A DNA stretch of 64,000 nt, from contig CANKZR010000001.1 of assembly GCA_947488625.1 (NCBI GenBank), positions 1,860,001 to 1,924,000 on the forward strand, written 5' to 3'. Positions within the stretch are counted from its first letter, which is position 1. The number at the start of each line of letters is the position of its first letter. Origin of the DNA: an uncultured Sphingomonadaceae bacterium (GTDB lineage: Bacteria > Pseudomonadota > Alphaproteobacteria > Sphingomonadales > Sphingomonadaceae). Under the pieces are notes generated by a model that was not told the origin of the DNA, searched no databases, and was given only the letters and a program-made list of their open reading frames with translations. Positions 10,327-20,877 of the stretch are shown in pieces. A program made the position numbers and the translations under genes.

Positions 10327-11594
10327 CAGTCCTTCAGGAAGTCCGGCACCCGTTCTGCATCCATGATGGCATGCGCGGGAATGCGATCGGCCACCACGGC
10401 GTATTGATCTGCGTCCACCATCACTTCGGGCACGAAACCGCGCGAGTTGTAGCTGCTGGCCATCGTCGCGCCATAAGCTCCGGCGGTGCGGAATACGGCC
10501 AGATCGCCCGATTTCATAGCATCGCATTCGCGGTTGCTGGCGAAGGTATCGCCGGTCTCGCAGATCGGACCGACGATGTTCGCGGTCATGCGTTCTCCGG
10601 TCGGGCGCACCGCGTCGAAGTCATGCCACGCGCCATACATCGCAGGACGAGCCAGATCGTTCATCGCCGCATCGACGATCGTGAAAGGTGGGCCATTGCC
10701 GCCCCGTTTCACGCGCACGACGCGGGTCAGCAATACGCCCGCATTGCCCGCGATCACGCGGCCCGGCTCGAAGGTGAGATGAACGCCCCACCCTTTCGTG
10801 ACGCGCGCTACCATCGCGCCATATTCGGCAGGAGAAGGCGGCGTTTCGTCAACCTTGTACGGAACGCCAAGACCGCCACCCAGATCGACGTGGGTGATTG
10901 TATGCCCATCGCTTCGCAGGTCATCCACCAAGGCGCCCACCTTGCCAAAGGCGGTTTCCAGTGGCTCCAGATCCAGCAACTGGCTGCCGATATGCACGGC
11001 CACGCCGCGCAGGTTCAGCCCGTCCAGCGCGGCCAGTTCGCCGAACACCTCGCGCGCCCGGATCAGCGGGATGCCGAACTTGTTCTCCGCCTTTCCGGTA
11101 GAGATCTTCTCGTGGGTCTTCGCATCGACGTCGGGATTGATGCGCAAGGTGGCATTCGCCTGCTGGCCCCGGCTTTTCGCCATTTCGGCAAGCTCGCGGC
11201 CTTCCTCGCTCGATTCGATGTTGAACTGGCCGATTCCCGCATCGAGCCCCTGGGCGAGTTCGGCCTGCGTCTTGCCCACACCCGAAAATACGATGTCTTC
11301 CGCAGGCATGCCGGCCATCAGTGCACGTGCCATCTCGCCGCCCGACACCACGTCCGCACCATACCCTTCGCGGCTCAACAGGCGAAGCACGGCAATGTTC
11401 GGATTCGATTTGACCGCAAAGGCAATATGCGGCGCCTGCTCCAACCCGCTCAGAGCATCCCGAAACACGCGGGCATGGCGTTCAAAAGTCGCGCGCGAAT
11501 AGACATAGACGGGCGTCCCCACCTCCTTCGCAATGCGCGAAAGCGGAACGTCCTCGGCGTGCAGTTCGCCGTTCTTAAGCTGGAAGAAATCCAA
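10326..11594 (-). CDS. lysA: Diaminopimelate decarboxylase
   Basis: PLP-dependent last step of lysine synthesis (meso-diaminopimelate to L-lysine). The 422-aa protein has the PLP lysine in HIAFAVKSNPNIAVL, the HIGSQ block (VAVHIGSQLLDL), the phosphate-binding DLGGGLGVPY loop, and the CETGD motif with the active-site cysteine (GPICETGDTFA). The start at 11594 (DFFQLKNGELHAEDV) matches the family. Upstream by 14 bp is the LptM-type lipoprotein gene and then argH, a widely conserved order. Confidence 0.97.
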   Translation of the reverse strand: MDFFQLKNGELHAEDVPLSRIAKEVGTPVYVYSRATFERHARVFRDALSGLEQAPHIAFAVKSNPNIAVLRLLSREGYGADVVSGGEMARALMAGMPAEDIVFSGVGKTQAELAQGLDAGIGQFNIESSEEGRELAEMAKSRGQQANATLRINPDVDAKTHEKISTGKAENKFGIPLIRAREVFGELAALDGLNLRGVAVHIGSQLLDLEPLETAFGKVGALVDDLRSDGHTITHVDLGGGLGVPYKVDETPPSPAEYGAMVARVTKGWGVHLTFEPGRVIAGNAGVLLTRVVRVKRGGNGPPFTIVDAAMNDLARPAMYGAWHDFDAVRPTGERMTANIVGPICETGDTFASNRECDAMKSGDLAVFRTAGAYGATMASSYNSRGFVPEVMVDADQYAVVADRIPAHAIMDAERVPDFLKD

Positions 11595-11608
11595 TTACCT
11601 GTGTCCAA

Positions 11609-11841
11609 TCAAATTTCAGGAGGGAGGTCGAAGGGATCGTCCTCGCGCTCCTCGCTCTCGCGCCGCAGTTCCACGCTGCGTTCGGGCGCGGCCTGCGGAT
11701 CGAGTTCGAGCAACTCTTCGGCATCCAGCGGTTCCTCGGCCCCGTAGGGCGCGGGTGGCAGGGTCTCGCCTGCCGCGGGCTCGAGATCGGCGGTCTGGGC
11801 GCAGGCACCAAGCAGCAGCGGGAGAGTGACAAGGGCGCGCT

Positions 11842-11845
<4 letters not shown>
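11609..11845 (-). CDS. lptM: Small lipoprotein, LptM (YifL)-like
   Basis: A 78-aa lipoprotein with signal sequence and lipobox LGAC, then an acidic, proline-rich unstructured tail. LptM helps oxidative maturation of the LptD LPS translocon in enterobacteria. The family is recognised mainly by the short lipopeptide and its place between argH and lysA, which is the case here. The start overlaps the argH stop (ATGA), so the two are translationally coupled. The functional transfer from E. coli is an inference; the length is somewhat above the enterobacterial version. Confidence 0.75.
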
Positions 11846-13218
<1,373 letters not shown>

Positions 13219-13237
13219 TGCATTGGAGGATTGTTCC

Positions 13238-13831
13238 TTGGCCAAGTCGCGCCTGTTCCTATCTGGTTTTGCCGCCCTGACGGCTTTTGGTCTCGCCGCG
13301 TGCGATAACGGCGCGGAGGAGGCGGCGCAAGAAAACGTGGCGCCGCCACCGACAAGCGAAACTATCGAATTGACCGGTACGCTGGACGAAAGCTTCGCCG
13401 GAGAGGCAATTCCCGAGATCACCGTCGTCAATCCGGCGGGCGAGGAGCTGCTGCTTTCCGAAGTGGGGGAGCCAGTCCTGTTGAACCTGTGGGCCACATG
13501 GTGCGCACCCTGCGTGGTGGAAATGCCGCTGCTGGATGAGCTCGCCGCCGATCTGCAGGGGCAGGTGCGCGTTCTGACCGTGAGCGAGGACATGCGCGGG
13601 GCCGAAGTGGTGGAGCCCTTCTTTGCGCAAGCAGACCTGCCCAACCTGCCGCAATGGCTGGACCCGGACAATGATCTGGCCTTCACTTTTGGCGGCGGAC
13701 CGGTGCTGCCGCTGACGGTGCTTTACGACGCCGAAGGGAATGAGCTCTGGCGCGTGATCGGTGCCTATGACTGGGGCACCGAGGAAGCGCGGGCAAAGAT
13801 ACTTGAAGCACTTGCCGCCAGCGAAACGTAG
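13238..13831 (+). CDS. TlpA-like thioredoxin-fold lipoprotein
   Basis: A periplasmic disulfide reductase of the TlpA/ResA type, 197 aa. The N-terminus is a lipoprotein signal ([14 protein letters not shown]), followed by a thioredoxin domain with the redox motif WCAPC in [19 protein letters not shown] and the cis-Pro region VLPLTVLYD. The TTG at 13238 is chosen because GGAGGA stands seven bases upstream and the signal peptide begins there; the ATG at 13145 would add residues inside argH. Such genes usually help cytochrome or copper-centre maturation, but the partner is not evident. The last 67 bp overlap the 3' end of the convergent monooxygenase gene. Confidence 0.9.
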   Translation: MAKSRLFLSGFAALTAFGLAACDNGAEEAAQENVAPPPTSETIELTGTLDESFAGEAIPEITVVNPAGEELLLSEVGEPVLLNLWATWCAPCVVEMPLLDELAADLQGQVRVLTVSEDMRGAEVVEPFFAQADLPNLPQWLDPDNDLAFTFGGGPVLPLTVLYDAEGNELWRVIGAYDWGTEEARAKILEALAASET

Positions 13832-15015
13832 TCGGGCGCGGCAAGACCAAGTTTCGCCAGCGGCGATCCGGCAAGCCCGGAAAGCGTTGCAGCTTTCATA
13901 CGGGGGCCAGGCGGAATGCGCGAGCCGGGCGCCATGAACAGGTCGCGGAAAACCGCCGGCCACGCGGCGTCGGACTGGAACGGAGGGGTGAAGGCCCATG
14001 TCAGCCACTGGTACAACCTGACGTGCCCCTGCCGTAGCTTCAGGAATTCTTCGAGCGCGTTTCGCAGATCATCCTCGCGTTCGAAAGCCAGCGCGAGGCC
14101 GTATGCATCCAGCAGGGCCATATTCGCCCCCTGCCCAAGTTGCGGGCTGGCAGCGTGCCACGCATCGCCAATATGCACGATCCGCTCCCCTATCGGTGCC
14201 CTCGTCGTGCGGTGGGCATATCTGGCAAAGGTAAGCTGGGTCTGATCGCTGAACTGGTTCACCAGGCGTTCGCATTCGGGCCATAGAGCGCATACATCGG
14301 ACTTCCAGGCTGCAAGCCCACGATCCAGCCAGTTCTGATGATCACTCCCTTTCAGCGACCAAAAAAAGGCCGCCCGGCCTGCGCCTACTGGCAACAATCC
14401 CACCATCTGTTGCGCACGGGCATAGCGCTGTTCCAGCATACGTGGTCGAAAAGGACCATCGGTGGGCCAGTCAATCGTGGCCCAGAGTGCACCATAGGGC
14501 AGCCATTCGGCAGGTTTGGGAACAAGGCGCGACCCCAACCCGGCCGCATCGATCACCAGATCATACGGCGGCGATTGCGCAGCATCGACAAAGACGAGAT
14601 GTCGCTTCCCTCGCGACAGCACGGTTTCGGCTACGTCGTGTCCGGTCTCGATGGGTATACCTGCCGTCTGCAAGGCAGAAAATAGCTTATCGAACAGGCT
14701 GCTGCGGTGGATACCCAAGCCAAAGGCACCGGGAATGGCAAGATGGCGATACTCCGCTTCCAGCACAGCCACGCCTTCTATGTTTCGCCCCAGCAGTGCG
14801 TCCACCGGCGCACCCCTTGCCACCGTTGTCTCGGCCAATCCCAGGGCTGCCAGCACGGCCAGCCCGGTTGGCTGCACCATCAGACCGGAACCGACGGCAC
14901 AGGGCTCGGCAAAACGCTCGTAAAGCGTAACGGCGTGGCCCTGACGATGCAGAAAAAGCGCCGCGGCGAGGCCCGCTATCCCGCAACCGACAACAGCAAT
15001 ATCGCTTTTGCGCAT
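13765..15015 (-). CDS. FAD-dependent monooxygenase
   Basis: A 416-aa flavoprotein of the aromatic hydroxylase (PHBH) family. The dinucleotide motif is IAVVGCGIAGLAAALFLHRQG at the N-terminus, and the second FAD signature is HIGDAWHAASPQLGQGANMA near residue 280. The ATG at 15015 is preferred over the one at 15039 because AAGGGGAAAG immediately precedes it. The substrate cannot be told from the sequence, and no pathway genes flank it. The C-terminal 60 residues after the flavin domain are alanine-rich. The 3' end overlaps the TlpA-like gene by 67 bp tail to tail. Confidence 0.88.
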   Translation of the reverse strand: MRKSDIAVVGCGIAGLAAALFLHRQGHAVTLYERFAEPCAVGSGLMVQPTGLAVLAALGLAETTVARGAPVDALLGRNIEGVAVLEAEYRHLAIPGAFGLGIHRSSLFDKLFSALQTAGIPIETGHDVAETVLSRGKRHLVFVDAAQSPPYDLVIDAAGLGSRLVPKPAEWLPYGALWATIDWPTDGPFRPRMLEQRYARAQQMVGLLPVGAGRAAFFWSLKGSDHQNWLDRGLAAWKSDVCALWPECERLVNQFSDQTQLTFARYAHRTTRAPIGERIVHIGDAWHAASPQLGQGANMALLDAYGLALAFEREDDLRNALEEFLKLRQGHVRLYQWLTWAFTPPFQSDAAWPAVFRDLFMAPGSRIPPGPRMKAATLSGLAGSPLAKLGLAAPDYVSLAASASSIFARASSVPQS

Positions 15016-15132
15016 CTTTCCCCTTCCCATGGGCCGCAACCTTACGCTAAGGGGCGCGCGCTACAAGCGACAGGCTGATATGGTTTGTCGAAGCGTGCTA
15101 TCTGTTGAAGCATGGTAGTTGTCGAAGCACTG

Positions 15133-15208
15133 GGGCGATTAGCTCAGTTGGTAGAGCATCTCGTTTACACCGAGAGGGTCGGCGGTTCGAGCCCGTCATC
15201 GCCCACCA
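15133..15208 (+). tRNA. tRNA-Val (UAC anticodon)
   Basis: A full cloverleaf of 76 nt including an encoded CCA. The acceptor stem pairs GGGCGAT with ATCGCCC. The anticodon stem TCTCG/CGAGA encloses the loop TTTACAC with anticodon TAC, and the T arm contains GGTTCGAGCC. The D arm is AGCTCAGTTGGTAGAGC. No integrase or duplicated tRNA end is seen nearby, so it is not an obvious integration site in this genome. Confidence 0.98.
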
Positions 15209-15271
15209 GCGCTTCTGTTTTGGCGAAAGCTTCGCTAGCCTCCTATCGACACCGTAGCTAACGCTGTGAGC

Positions 15272-16252
15272 ATGCGCGATGCTTCCATTCTCGTCCTCGC
15301 CACCGGCGGCACCATTGCCGGTCAGGCCGGCTCTGCCACCCGCCGCGACTATCGGCCGGGACAAATCGACATTGGCACCTTCCTGAAGGAATTTGCGACA
15401 CTCGACCTGCCTGCCCGCATGGAAGGACGGCAGATCGCGAACATCGATTCGGCCAATATCGGCCCGGCCATCTGGCGCGACCTGCATGACCATATCAGTG
15501 GGGCAATTGCCGATCCGGCATGCGACAGCGTTATCATCACCCATGGTACGGATACGGCGGAGGAAACTGCTTTCCTGCTCGACCTGACCTTGCCCAGCAC
15601 CAAGCCTGTCGTGCTGGTGGGCGCGATGCGGCCCGCCGATGCGGTGGGTGCCGATGGCCTGCGCAACTTTGCCAATGCCGTGCGCGCAGCGGCCGATCCC
15701 GAGGCGCCGGGGCGCGGTGTGCTGCTGGTGATGGGTGACCAGGTGCTTTCGGCCCGCGATGCGCGCAAGGCGAAGACGACAGGTTCCGGCGCGTTCGAAG
15801 GCTTTCCGCGCGGCGCTGTGGCGCTGGCCAACCCTGCCTCGCTTGACTGGCTGCAGCCGCAATGGCGGCTTGGGGAAGCGGCGCGCTGGAATTTCCCGAG
15901 CGAATTCCCGGAAGTTCCGATACTTTACGCCTATGCCGGACAAACGGCTCGAAATGTTACCTGCCTGGTCGAGGCGGGCGCGAAGGGTATCGTTCTCGCG
16001 GGGCTCGGCGACGGGAATGCGCCCGATGAAGTGCGAGAGGCGCTGGCCGATGCCGCACGCCAGGACGTTGTAGTCGTACGCGCCACGCGGGTTGATGAAG
16101 GCCTTGTCGACCGGGAACCGCAGGATGATGCCAACGGCTTCGTCGCAGCGCGCGCACTCGGCCCTGCCAAGGCGCGCATTCTCTTGCAGGTTCTGATCGC
16201 CAACGGTGTGACAGATCCGGCAGCGGTGCAGGAAGCTTTCAGCAAGCGGTGA
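15272..16252 (+). CDS. L-asparaginase family amidohydrolase
   Basis: Hydrolyses L-asparagine to aspartate and ammonia. The 326-aa product has both catalytic threonine motifs, ATGGTIAGQAG near the N-terminus and ITHGTDTAEETAFLL around residue 90. There is no signal peptide, suggesting a cytoplasmic enzyme. The ATG at 15272 is used; a GTG two codons earlier is possible. It stands alone between tRNA-Val and the convergent MarR-like regulator, with 12 bp between the two stops. Confidence 0.93.
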   Translation: MRDASILVLATGGTIAGQAGSATRRDYRPGQIDIGTFLKEFATLDLPARMEGRQIANIDSANIGPAIWRDLHDHISGAIADPACDSVIITHGTDTAEETAFLLDLTLPSTKPVVLVGAMRPADAVGADGLRNFANAVRAAADPEAPGRGVLLVMGDQVLSARDARKAKTTGSGAFEGFPRGAVALANPASLDWLQPQWRLGEAARWNFPSEFPEVPILYAYAGQTARNVTCLVEAGAKGIVLAGLGDGNAPDEVREALADAARQDVVVVRATRVDEGLVDREPQDDANGFVAARALGPAKARILLQVLIANGVTDPAAVQEAFSKR

Positions 16253-16264
16253 TTCGCGCCTGCC

Positions 16265-17272
16265 TCAAATCAACTTTTGCGCATCGCGATCAAGTTCGCT
16301 GAAGTAGCGCGCCATGCCGTCTGCCGCCTTGTCGGAAAGGCATACGAAAGCTCGGCGACGATCGGCATCGTCTTCGACACGATCGAACAGGCCGGCTTCG
16401 GTCATCTGGCCAATCCAGCGCAGAGCCGTAGTGGGCGGCACGCCGGACGCGATGCACAGTGATGTTACCGAAACGCGCGTATGCTCCACCCGCGCGGCAG
16501 TCAGGTCCAGCAGCATGTCCCACGCAGGATCAGCGAAGAAATCACCATCGAAGAACCGCGTGCGCAGCTTACGCGCGGCGATTATCTGTCGCACCAGAGT
16601 GGCGCTGGGCAGGGGCGGCTTGGCCTTGCGCTGCGGCGCTGCAAGCAGATGCGGCTGGCGCTCAAATCCCGGCGCGCGATAGCTGTCGACAGGGCTTTCG
16701 AAGCGAAAAGCGCTGCTATTTTCGTCTTGCGAGGCATCCTGCCCCCATCTGGCGGTATCCATCCGATCAAGCCGCTCCGCGATCTTGCCCACCTGTTCGG
16801 TAAGCCGCAGCAAGGCCAGGCGATCGGTTTCGGAAAGTTCACGCAGTCGCAGGTTCGGCATTTCCGCCAGCATCCGGCCCAGCGCGATCACCCGCTCACC
16901 CCGCCGCGGATCGACAAGGATTTGCGCGCCGCTTTCGGCGCAGGCACCAAACACGTCGTCGAGCCCGTCAACGGATGTGGAGACGATCAATTTCGCACCG
17001 GCATTGGCAACCCGGCCATCGAGCCGCGCCAGTGCCGCCATCGACGCGACATCGGGCCGCGGGCAATCGACCAGGGTCAGTTCGCCCAGCGCGCGCGCAT
17101 CGCCTGCCAGCAATTCATCAAGCGTGCCACTTTCCCTGACGGAAAAGCCAGCGGCCTTTACGTCTTCCTGCAAGGCGTCACGCACGTCGTCGCTATCGGC
17201 ATAGATTGACGCGGCCAGCGGCATCCCTGCCGAATCGGCGGCCATCTCGTAAGCGAAATCCACTTGTCCCAT
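16265..17272 (-). CDS. Receiver-like N-domain plus MarR-type winged-helix protein
   Basis: A 335-aa protein. Residues about 15-135 look like a receiver-style alpha/beta domain (AASIYADSDDVRDALQEDV, then LTLVDCPRPD with an Asp in the phosphorylation region). Residues about 230-335 form a MarR-like winged helix (SVTSLCIASGVPPTTALRWI as the helix-turn-helix, then RRRAFVCLSDKA as the wing). The middle, including DENSSAF, appears disordered. The start has a strong Shine-Dalgarno (GGGGGAGCAGGAGT). Its targets are unknown. The domain reading comes from sequence patterns only. It is transcribed towards the asparaginase gene. Confidence 0.72.
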   Translation of the reverse strand: MGQVDFAYEMAADSAGMPLAASIYADSDDVRDALQEDVKAAGFSVRESGTLDELLAGDARALGELTLVDCPRPDVASMAALARLDGRVANAGAKLIVSTSVDGLDDVFGACAESGAQILVDPRRGERVIALGRMLAEMPNLRLRELSETDRLALLRLTEQVGKIAERLDRMDTARWGQDASQDENSSAFRFESPVDSYRAPGFERQPHLLAAPQRKAKPPLPSATLVRQIIAARKLRTRFFDGDFFADPAWDMLLDLTAARVEHTRVSVTSLCIASGVPPTTALRWIGQMTEAGLFDRVEDDADRRRAFVCLSDKAADGMARYFSELDRDAQKLI

Positions 17273-17348
17273 ACTCCTGCTCCCCCTCGAATCGTATGAG
17301 AACAGGGGTAGAACAAAAGGAGCCTAAGTCAAGAATTGTCGTGCAAGA

Positions 17349-18638
17349 TCAGTCCGCAAAAGGGTCCCGTACAAGGATCGTATCCTCCCGCTCCGGACTG
17401 GTGGAGACGCTCGCCACCGGACAATCGATCAACTCCTCGATCCGACGGATGTATTTGATCGCCTGCGCCGGAAGGTCCGCCCAGCTGCGCGCGCCCACGG
17501 TCGTGCCTTCCCAACCGTCGAACTCCTCGTAGATCGGCTCGACAGCGGCCTGTTCGGCGGCATGCGCCGGCAGGTAATCCAGCACCTGGTCCCCCAACCG
17601 GTAGCCGGTACAGATGCGGATCGTATCGAACCCGTCCAGCACGTCGATCTTTGTCAGCGCAATGCCGGTGACGCCGGACAGTGCGCAGGTCTGCCGCACC
17701 AGCACGGCATCGAACCAGCCGCAGCGTCGCTTGCGCGAGGTGACGGTGCCGAATTCATGCCCACGCTCGCCCAGCTTCTGGCCGATCTCGTCTTCCAGCT
17801 CCGTGGGAAACGGCCCGCTGCCTACGCGGGTGGTGTAGGCTTTGACGATACCCAGCACGAAGCCCGCAGCGCCCGGCCCCATGCCCGATCCGCTGGCAAC
17901 CGTGCCCGACACGGTGTTGGAGCTGGTGACAAAAGGATAGGTGCCGTGATCAACATCCAGCAGCACGCCCTGTGCGCCTTCGAAAAGGATTTTCGCGCCG
18001 GATTTCTTCACCGCATCCAGACGTTTCCACACCGGCTGTGCGAATTGCTGCACGAAAGGCGCAATCTCGCGCAGTTCTGCCAACAATTGTTCGCGATCCA
18101 CCTCGCCTTGTCCGAAACCGGCGCGCAGGGCATCGTGATGGGCGCAAAGACGATCAAGCTGCGGTTCGATAGCGTCGAGATGTGCGAGATCGCAAACACG
18201 GATCGCACGGCGCCCTACTTTGTCTTCGTAGGCCGGGCCGATACCGCGGCCTGTGGTGCCGATCTTGCCCTTACCCGCGGCCGCCTCGCGAAGACCATCC
18301 AGGTCGCGGTGCAGAGGCAGTATCAGCGGGCAGTTGTCGGCAATGCCGAAGTTTTCCGGACTGATGGAAACACCCTGCGATTCCAGCTTGGCGATCTCGC
18401 TCTGCAAAGCCCATGGGTCCAGCACCACGCCGTTGCCGATCAGGCTGAGAGTGCCGGTGACGATGCCGCTGGGCAGCAGGGATAGCTTGTAGGTCTGATC
18501 CCCCACCACCAGCGTATGGCCGGCATTATGACCGCCCTGGAAGCGCACGACGGCATCGGCGCGCGATGCCAGCCAGTCGACGATCTTGCCCTTGCCCTCA
18601 TCGCCCCACTGGGCGCCGATCACGGTGACGTTGGCCAA
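17349..18638 (-). CDS. purA: Adenylosuccinate synthetase
   Basis: GTP-dependent conversion of IMP and aspartate to adenylosuccinate, the first committed step to AMP. The 429-aa length is normal. The N-terminal P-loop and catalytic Asp are in [18 protein letters not shown], and the catalytic His is in [10 protein letters not shown]. The family start [14 protein letters not shown] corresponds to a TTG at 18638 with AAAAGGA eight bases upstream; upstream in-frame codons are not family-like. It precedes a MarR-like gene on the same strand and is divergent from an aldo/keto reductase. Confidence 0.96.
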   Translation of the reverse strand: MANVTVIGAQWGDEGKGKIVDWLASRADAVVRFQGGHNAGHTLVVGDQTYKLSLLPSGIVTGTLSLIGNGVVLDPWALQSEIAKLESQGVSISPENFGIADNCPLILPLHRDLDGLREAAAGKGKIGTTGRGIGPAYEDKVGRRAIRVCDLAHLDAIEPQLDRLCAHHDALRAGFGQGEVDREQLLAELREIAPFVQQFAQPVWKRLDAVKKSGAKILFEGAQGVLLDVDHGTYPFVTSSNTVSGTVASGSGMGPGAAGFVLGIVKAYTTRVGSGPFPTELEDEIGQKLGERGHEFGTVTSRKRRCGWFDAVLVRQTCALSGVTGIALTKIDVLDGFDTIRICTGYRLGDQVLDYLPAHAAEQAAVEPIYEEFDGWEGTTVGARSWADLPAQAIKYIRRIEELIDCPVASVSTSPEREDTILVRDPFAD

Positions 18639-18814
18639 TGCACAAATCCTTTTCGAGAGAACCCGCCGCGCCGTAGGCAAAGCTGGCACAAAGGGCAACC
18701 GGCTGGGTCATCGCGCTTGAATGGCACGCCCGGAACCGAGGCTGGACCAAAGCCCGTAAACCTGTTGTGGATAGGATATGCGCCGCGCCCGTTGTTCAGG
18801 CAAAGGAGAACCAC

Positions 18815-19630
18815 ATGACAGATTACCCCACCCTGACACTGAACGACGATCGCCAGATCCCCCAACTGGGCTTTGGCACCTTCAAGATGGATGGCGACAC
18901 CGCGACGCAGGCCGTGAAAACGGCTGTGGACGTGGGCTACTGGTTGATAGACACCGCCGCTGTCTACGAGAACGAGGAAGGTGTCGGCAAAGGCCTTGGA
19001 GACTGGAGCGACATTTTCCTGCAGACGAAGATCTGGAACGACCGCCAGGGCTATGACGAGACTTTTGCCGCCTTTGATGAAAGCATCGAGCGGTTGGGCC
19101 GCGATCACGTGGACATGCTGCTGATTCACTGGCCCTGCCCGGATCAGGGCAAGTTCGTGGAAACCTGGAAAGCTCTTATCAAGCTGCGCGACGAAGGCAG
19201 GGCGAAATCGATCGGCGTATCGAACTTTCGCGAGGATGACCTGAAGCGCATCGTCGATGAGACCGGCGTCGTACCCGCGCTGAACCAGATCGAACTGCAT
19301 CCGGCGTTTCAGCAGCGCGAACTGCGGCGCGTGCACGATGACATGGGCATAGTCACGCAGTGCTGGTCGCCACTGGGACAGGGCGACGGCCTGCATCGTA
19401 GCCCCATCCGAAAGATCGCCGAGGAAACTGGCAAGTCAGCCTCCGCCGTGATCCTTGCCTGGCACCTGCAACATGGCCTTGCCCCTATTCCAAAAGCCAG
19501 CAGCCGCGATCATATCGAGGCGAACTTTGCGTGCCTGCAGCTAACCCTGAGCGACGATCAGATGGCCGCAGTAGATGCGCTGGACAGTGAGGGCGGCCGC
19601 ATGGGCCCTGACCCATCTGAATTCTGCTGA
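18815..19630 (+). CDS. Aldo/keto reductase (2,5-diketogluconate reductase-like)
   Basis: NADPH-dependent carbonyl reductase, 271 aa, of the AKR superfamily. The opening LNDDRQIPQLGFGTFKMD is typical of AKR3/AKR5 proteins. The catalytic tetrad is visible: Asp and Tyr in LIDTAAVYENEEGVG, Lys in FLQTKIW, and His in DMLLIHWPCPD. The C-terminal cofactor block IPKASSRDHIEANF is intact. The ATG at 18815 has AAAGGAGA immediately upstream. The physiological substrate is unknown. It ends in front of a long palindrome that separates it from the convergent hisZ. Confidence 0.92.
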   Translation: MTDYPTLTLNDDRQIPQLGFGTFKMDGDTATQAVKTAVDVGYWLIDTAAVYENEEGVGKGLGDWSDIFLQTKIWNDRQGYDETFAAFDESIERLGRDHVDMLLIHWPCPDQGKFVETWKALIKLRDEGRAKSIGVSNFREDDLKRIVDETGVVPALNQIELHPAFQQRELRRVHDDMGIVTQCWSPLGQGDGLHRSPIRKIAEETGKSASAVILAWHLQHGLAPIPKASSRDHIEANFACLQLTLSDDQMAAVDALDSEGGRMGPDPSEFC

Positions 19631-19639
19631 ACGAAATTC

Positions 19640-19700
19640 CGGCAGCTTGCATGCGGGCGCGCAATTGGTTGCAACCGATTGCGCGCCTGCCACGCTGCCG
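19640..19700. terminator. Large palindrome between convergent genes, probable bidirectional terminator
   Basis: Arms GGCGCGCAAT (19656-19665) and ATTGCGCGCC (19678-19687) pair exactly and continue inward through GGTTG/CAACC, with only one T-G position unmatched. Three more outer pairs extend to 19653-19690. A further 7-bp outer stem CGGCAGC (19640-19646) / GCTGCCG (19694-19700) encloses the whole. There is no long T-run on either side, so it is not a textbook intrinsic terminator. The position between the stops of the aldo/keto reductase and hisZ favours transcription termination from both sides. Confidence 0.6.
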
Positions 19701-19739
19701 ACAACCCAAGGGCATAGCTTTCCCGATCAGGCTGCTTTC

Positions 19740-20852
19740 CTAGAGCGCCTTCGCCTCGCCCTTATCCAGCACGTGGCTGCACCCCAGCGCGCCGGCATCA
19801 TCGCCCTCGTCCAGCGCGGCAACGGTGCGCCATCCTTCGGCGCGCAGGGCATCGGCAGCGCCACGATCATGGCCCAGCGGTAAAAACAGCTTCCGGCCCA
19901 GTTCCTCGCTAGCCTTTGTCGCCTCCACCAGTTCTTCGGGATAGAGCGAGAAGCCGGTAGCGGGTTCGTGGCTCATGCCGATGGAATAGGTGCCGCCCCG
20001 CCCCAGTTCACCGCGCACGCCCTCGGCATACAGGGTAAAACCGAACCAGCTCTGATATTCGAAACCATGGCGTTCGCTCGGGTCCAGCGTAAGCCGCGCT
20101 CGACCGTTCAAGCGCTCTGCGATCCGGCGAAGCCCTTCGATGCGGGTTTCCAGCACGCCGGATGTATCCAGCGCGGCGAGCTTCCCGGCAGCTTCAGGAA
20201 AATCGCCCGTCGCGTGAATAAGCGGGAGGTAATCTGCCCCGCCAGCTTCAACCAGGCCGCCGGCATCCTTCGTGTCGAGTTCGCGGCGCACGCGCTTGCG
20301 GGCCTCCGCGTCAAGCGGCAAGGGGCCGTCCGCCAGCGTATCGACCAGATCGGGCAAGGTGAAATCGACCGAGATGCCGGTGGCACCCGCTGCTTCAAGC
20401 GCGGCGATGGCCAGTTCCACGATCTCGCCAGCAGCTTCCACCGTGTCGCGACCGATGAGTTCGGCGCCGACCTGCAGGTTCTCACGGCGTGGCTCCAGGC
20501 TATCGCCGCGGATGCGCGCCACCTGTCCGGCATAGCAAAGCCGCAGTGGGCGCGGTGCGTCGGCAAGGCCGGTGGTAGCAATACGTCCAACCTGCACCGT
20601 CATGTCGCTTCGCAGGGCCAACGTTCTCAGCGATGCAGGATCGGTGAAGCGGAACATGTGCCGCGTCATCACGCCATCCATACGGCGACCCATCGAATGT
20701 TCGAACTCGATCAGCGGCGGACGCACACGATCATAGCCGTGCGCGCCCATCGCTTCGAGCATGGCACGTTCGATACGGGTGGCCGCGGCCGCGCTTTGCG
20801 GCAGGCGGTCCTCCAGCCCTTCGGGCAACAAGTCCTGCGTGGGATCGGTCAT
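19740..20852 (-). CDS. hisZ: ATP phosphoribosyltransferase regulatory subunit
   Basis: A HisRS-like paralogue without tRNA charging activity that forms the active ATP phosphoribosyltransferase with the short HisG in histidine synthesis. The 370-aa protein shows the class II synthetase-like segments YDRVRPPLIEFEHS, MFRFTDPASLRTLALRSDMT and RGGTYSIGMS, but is truncated after the catalytic-like core and lacks the anticodon-binding domain. hisG is not in the window. The serA gene lies 25 bp upstream on the same strand, so hisZ may be the last gene of the serC-serA transcript. Confidence 0.88.
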   Translation of the reverse strand: MTDPTQDLLPEGLEDRLPQSAAAATRIERAMLEAMGAHGYDRVRPPLIEFEHSMGRRMDGVMTRHMFRFTDPASLRTLALRSDMTVQVGRIATTGLADAPRPLRLCYAGQVARIRGDSLEPRRENLQVGAELIGRDTVEAAGEIVELAIAALEAAGATGISVDFTLPDLVDTLADGPLPLDAEARKRVRRELDTKDAGGLVEAGGADYLPLIHATGDFPEAAGKLAALDTSGVLETRIEGLRRIAERLNGRARLTLDPSERHGFEYQSWFGFTLYAEGVRGELGRGGTYSIGMSHEPATGFSLYPEELVEATKASEELGRKLFLPLGHDRGAADALRAEGWRTVAALDEGDDAGALGCSHVLDKGEAKAL

Positions 20853-20877
20853 GCGCTGTCCCCTAGGGGCAGAATTG

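Noticed and set aside
15133-15208. tRNA-Val as an attachment site for an integrated element.
   Set aside because: There is no integrase, no duplicated tRNA 3' end and no compositional break downstream; asparaginase follows with ordinary composition.
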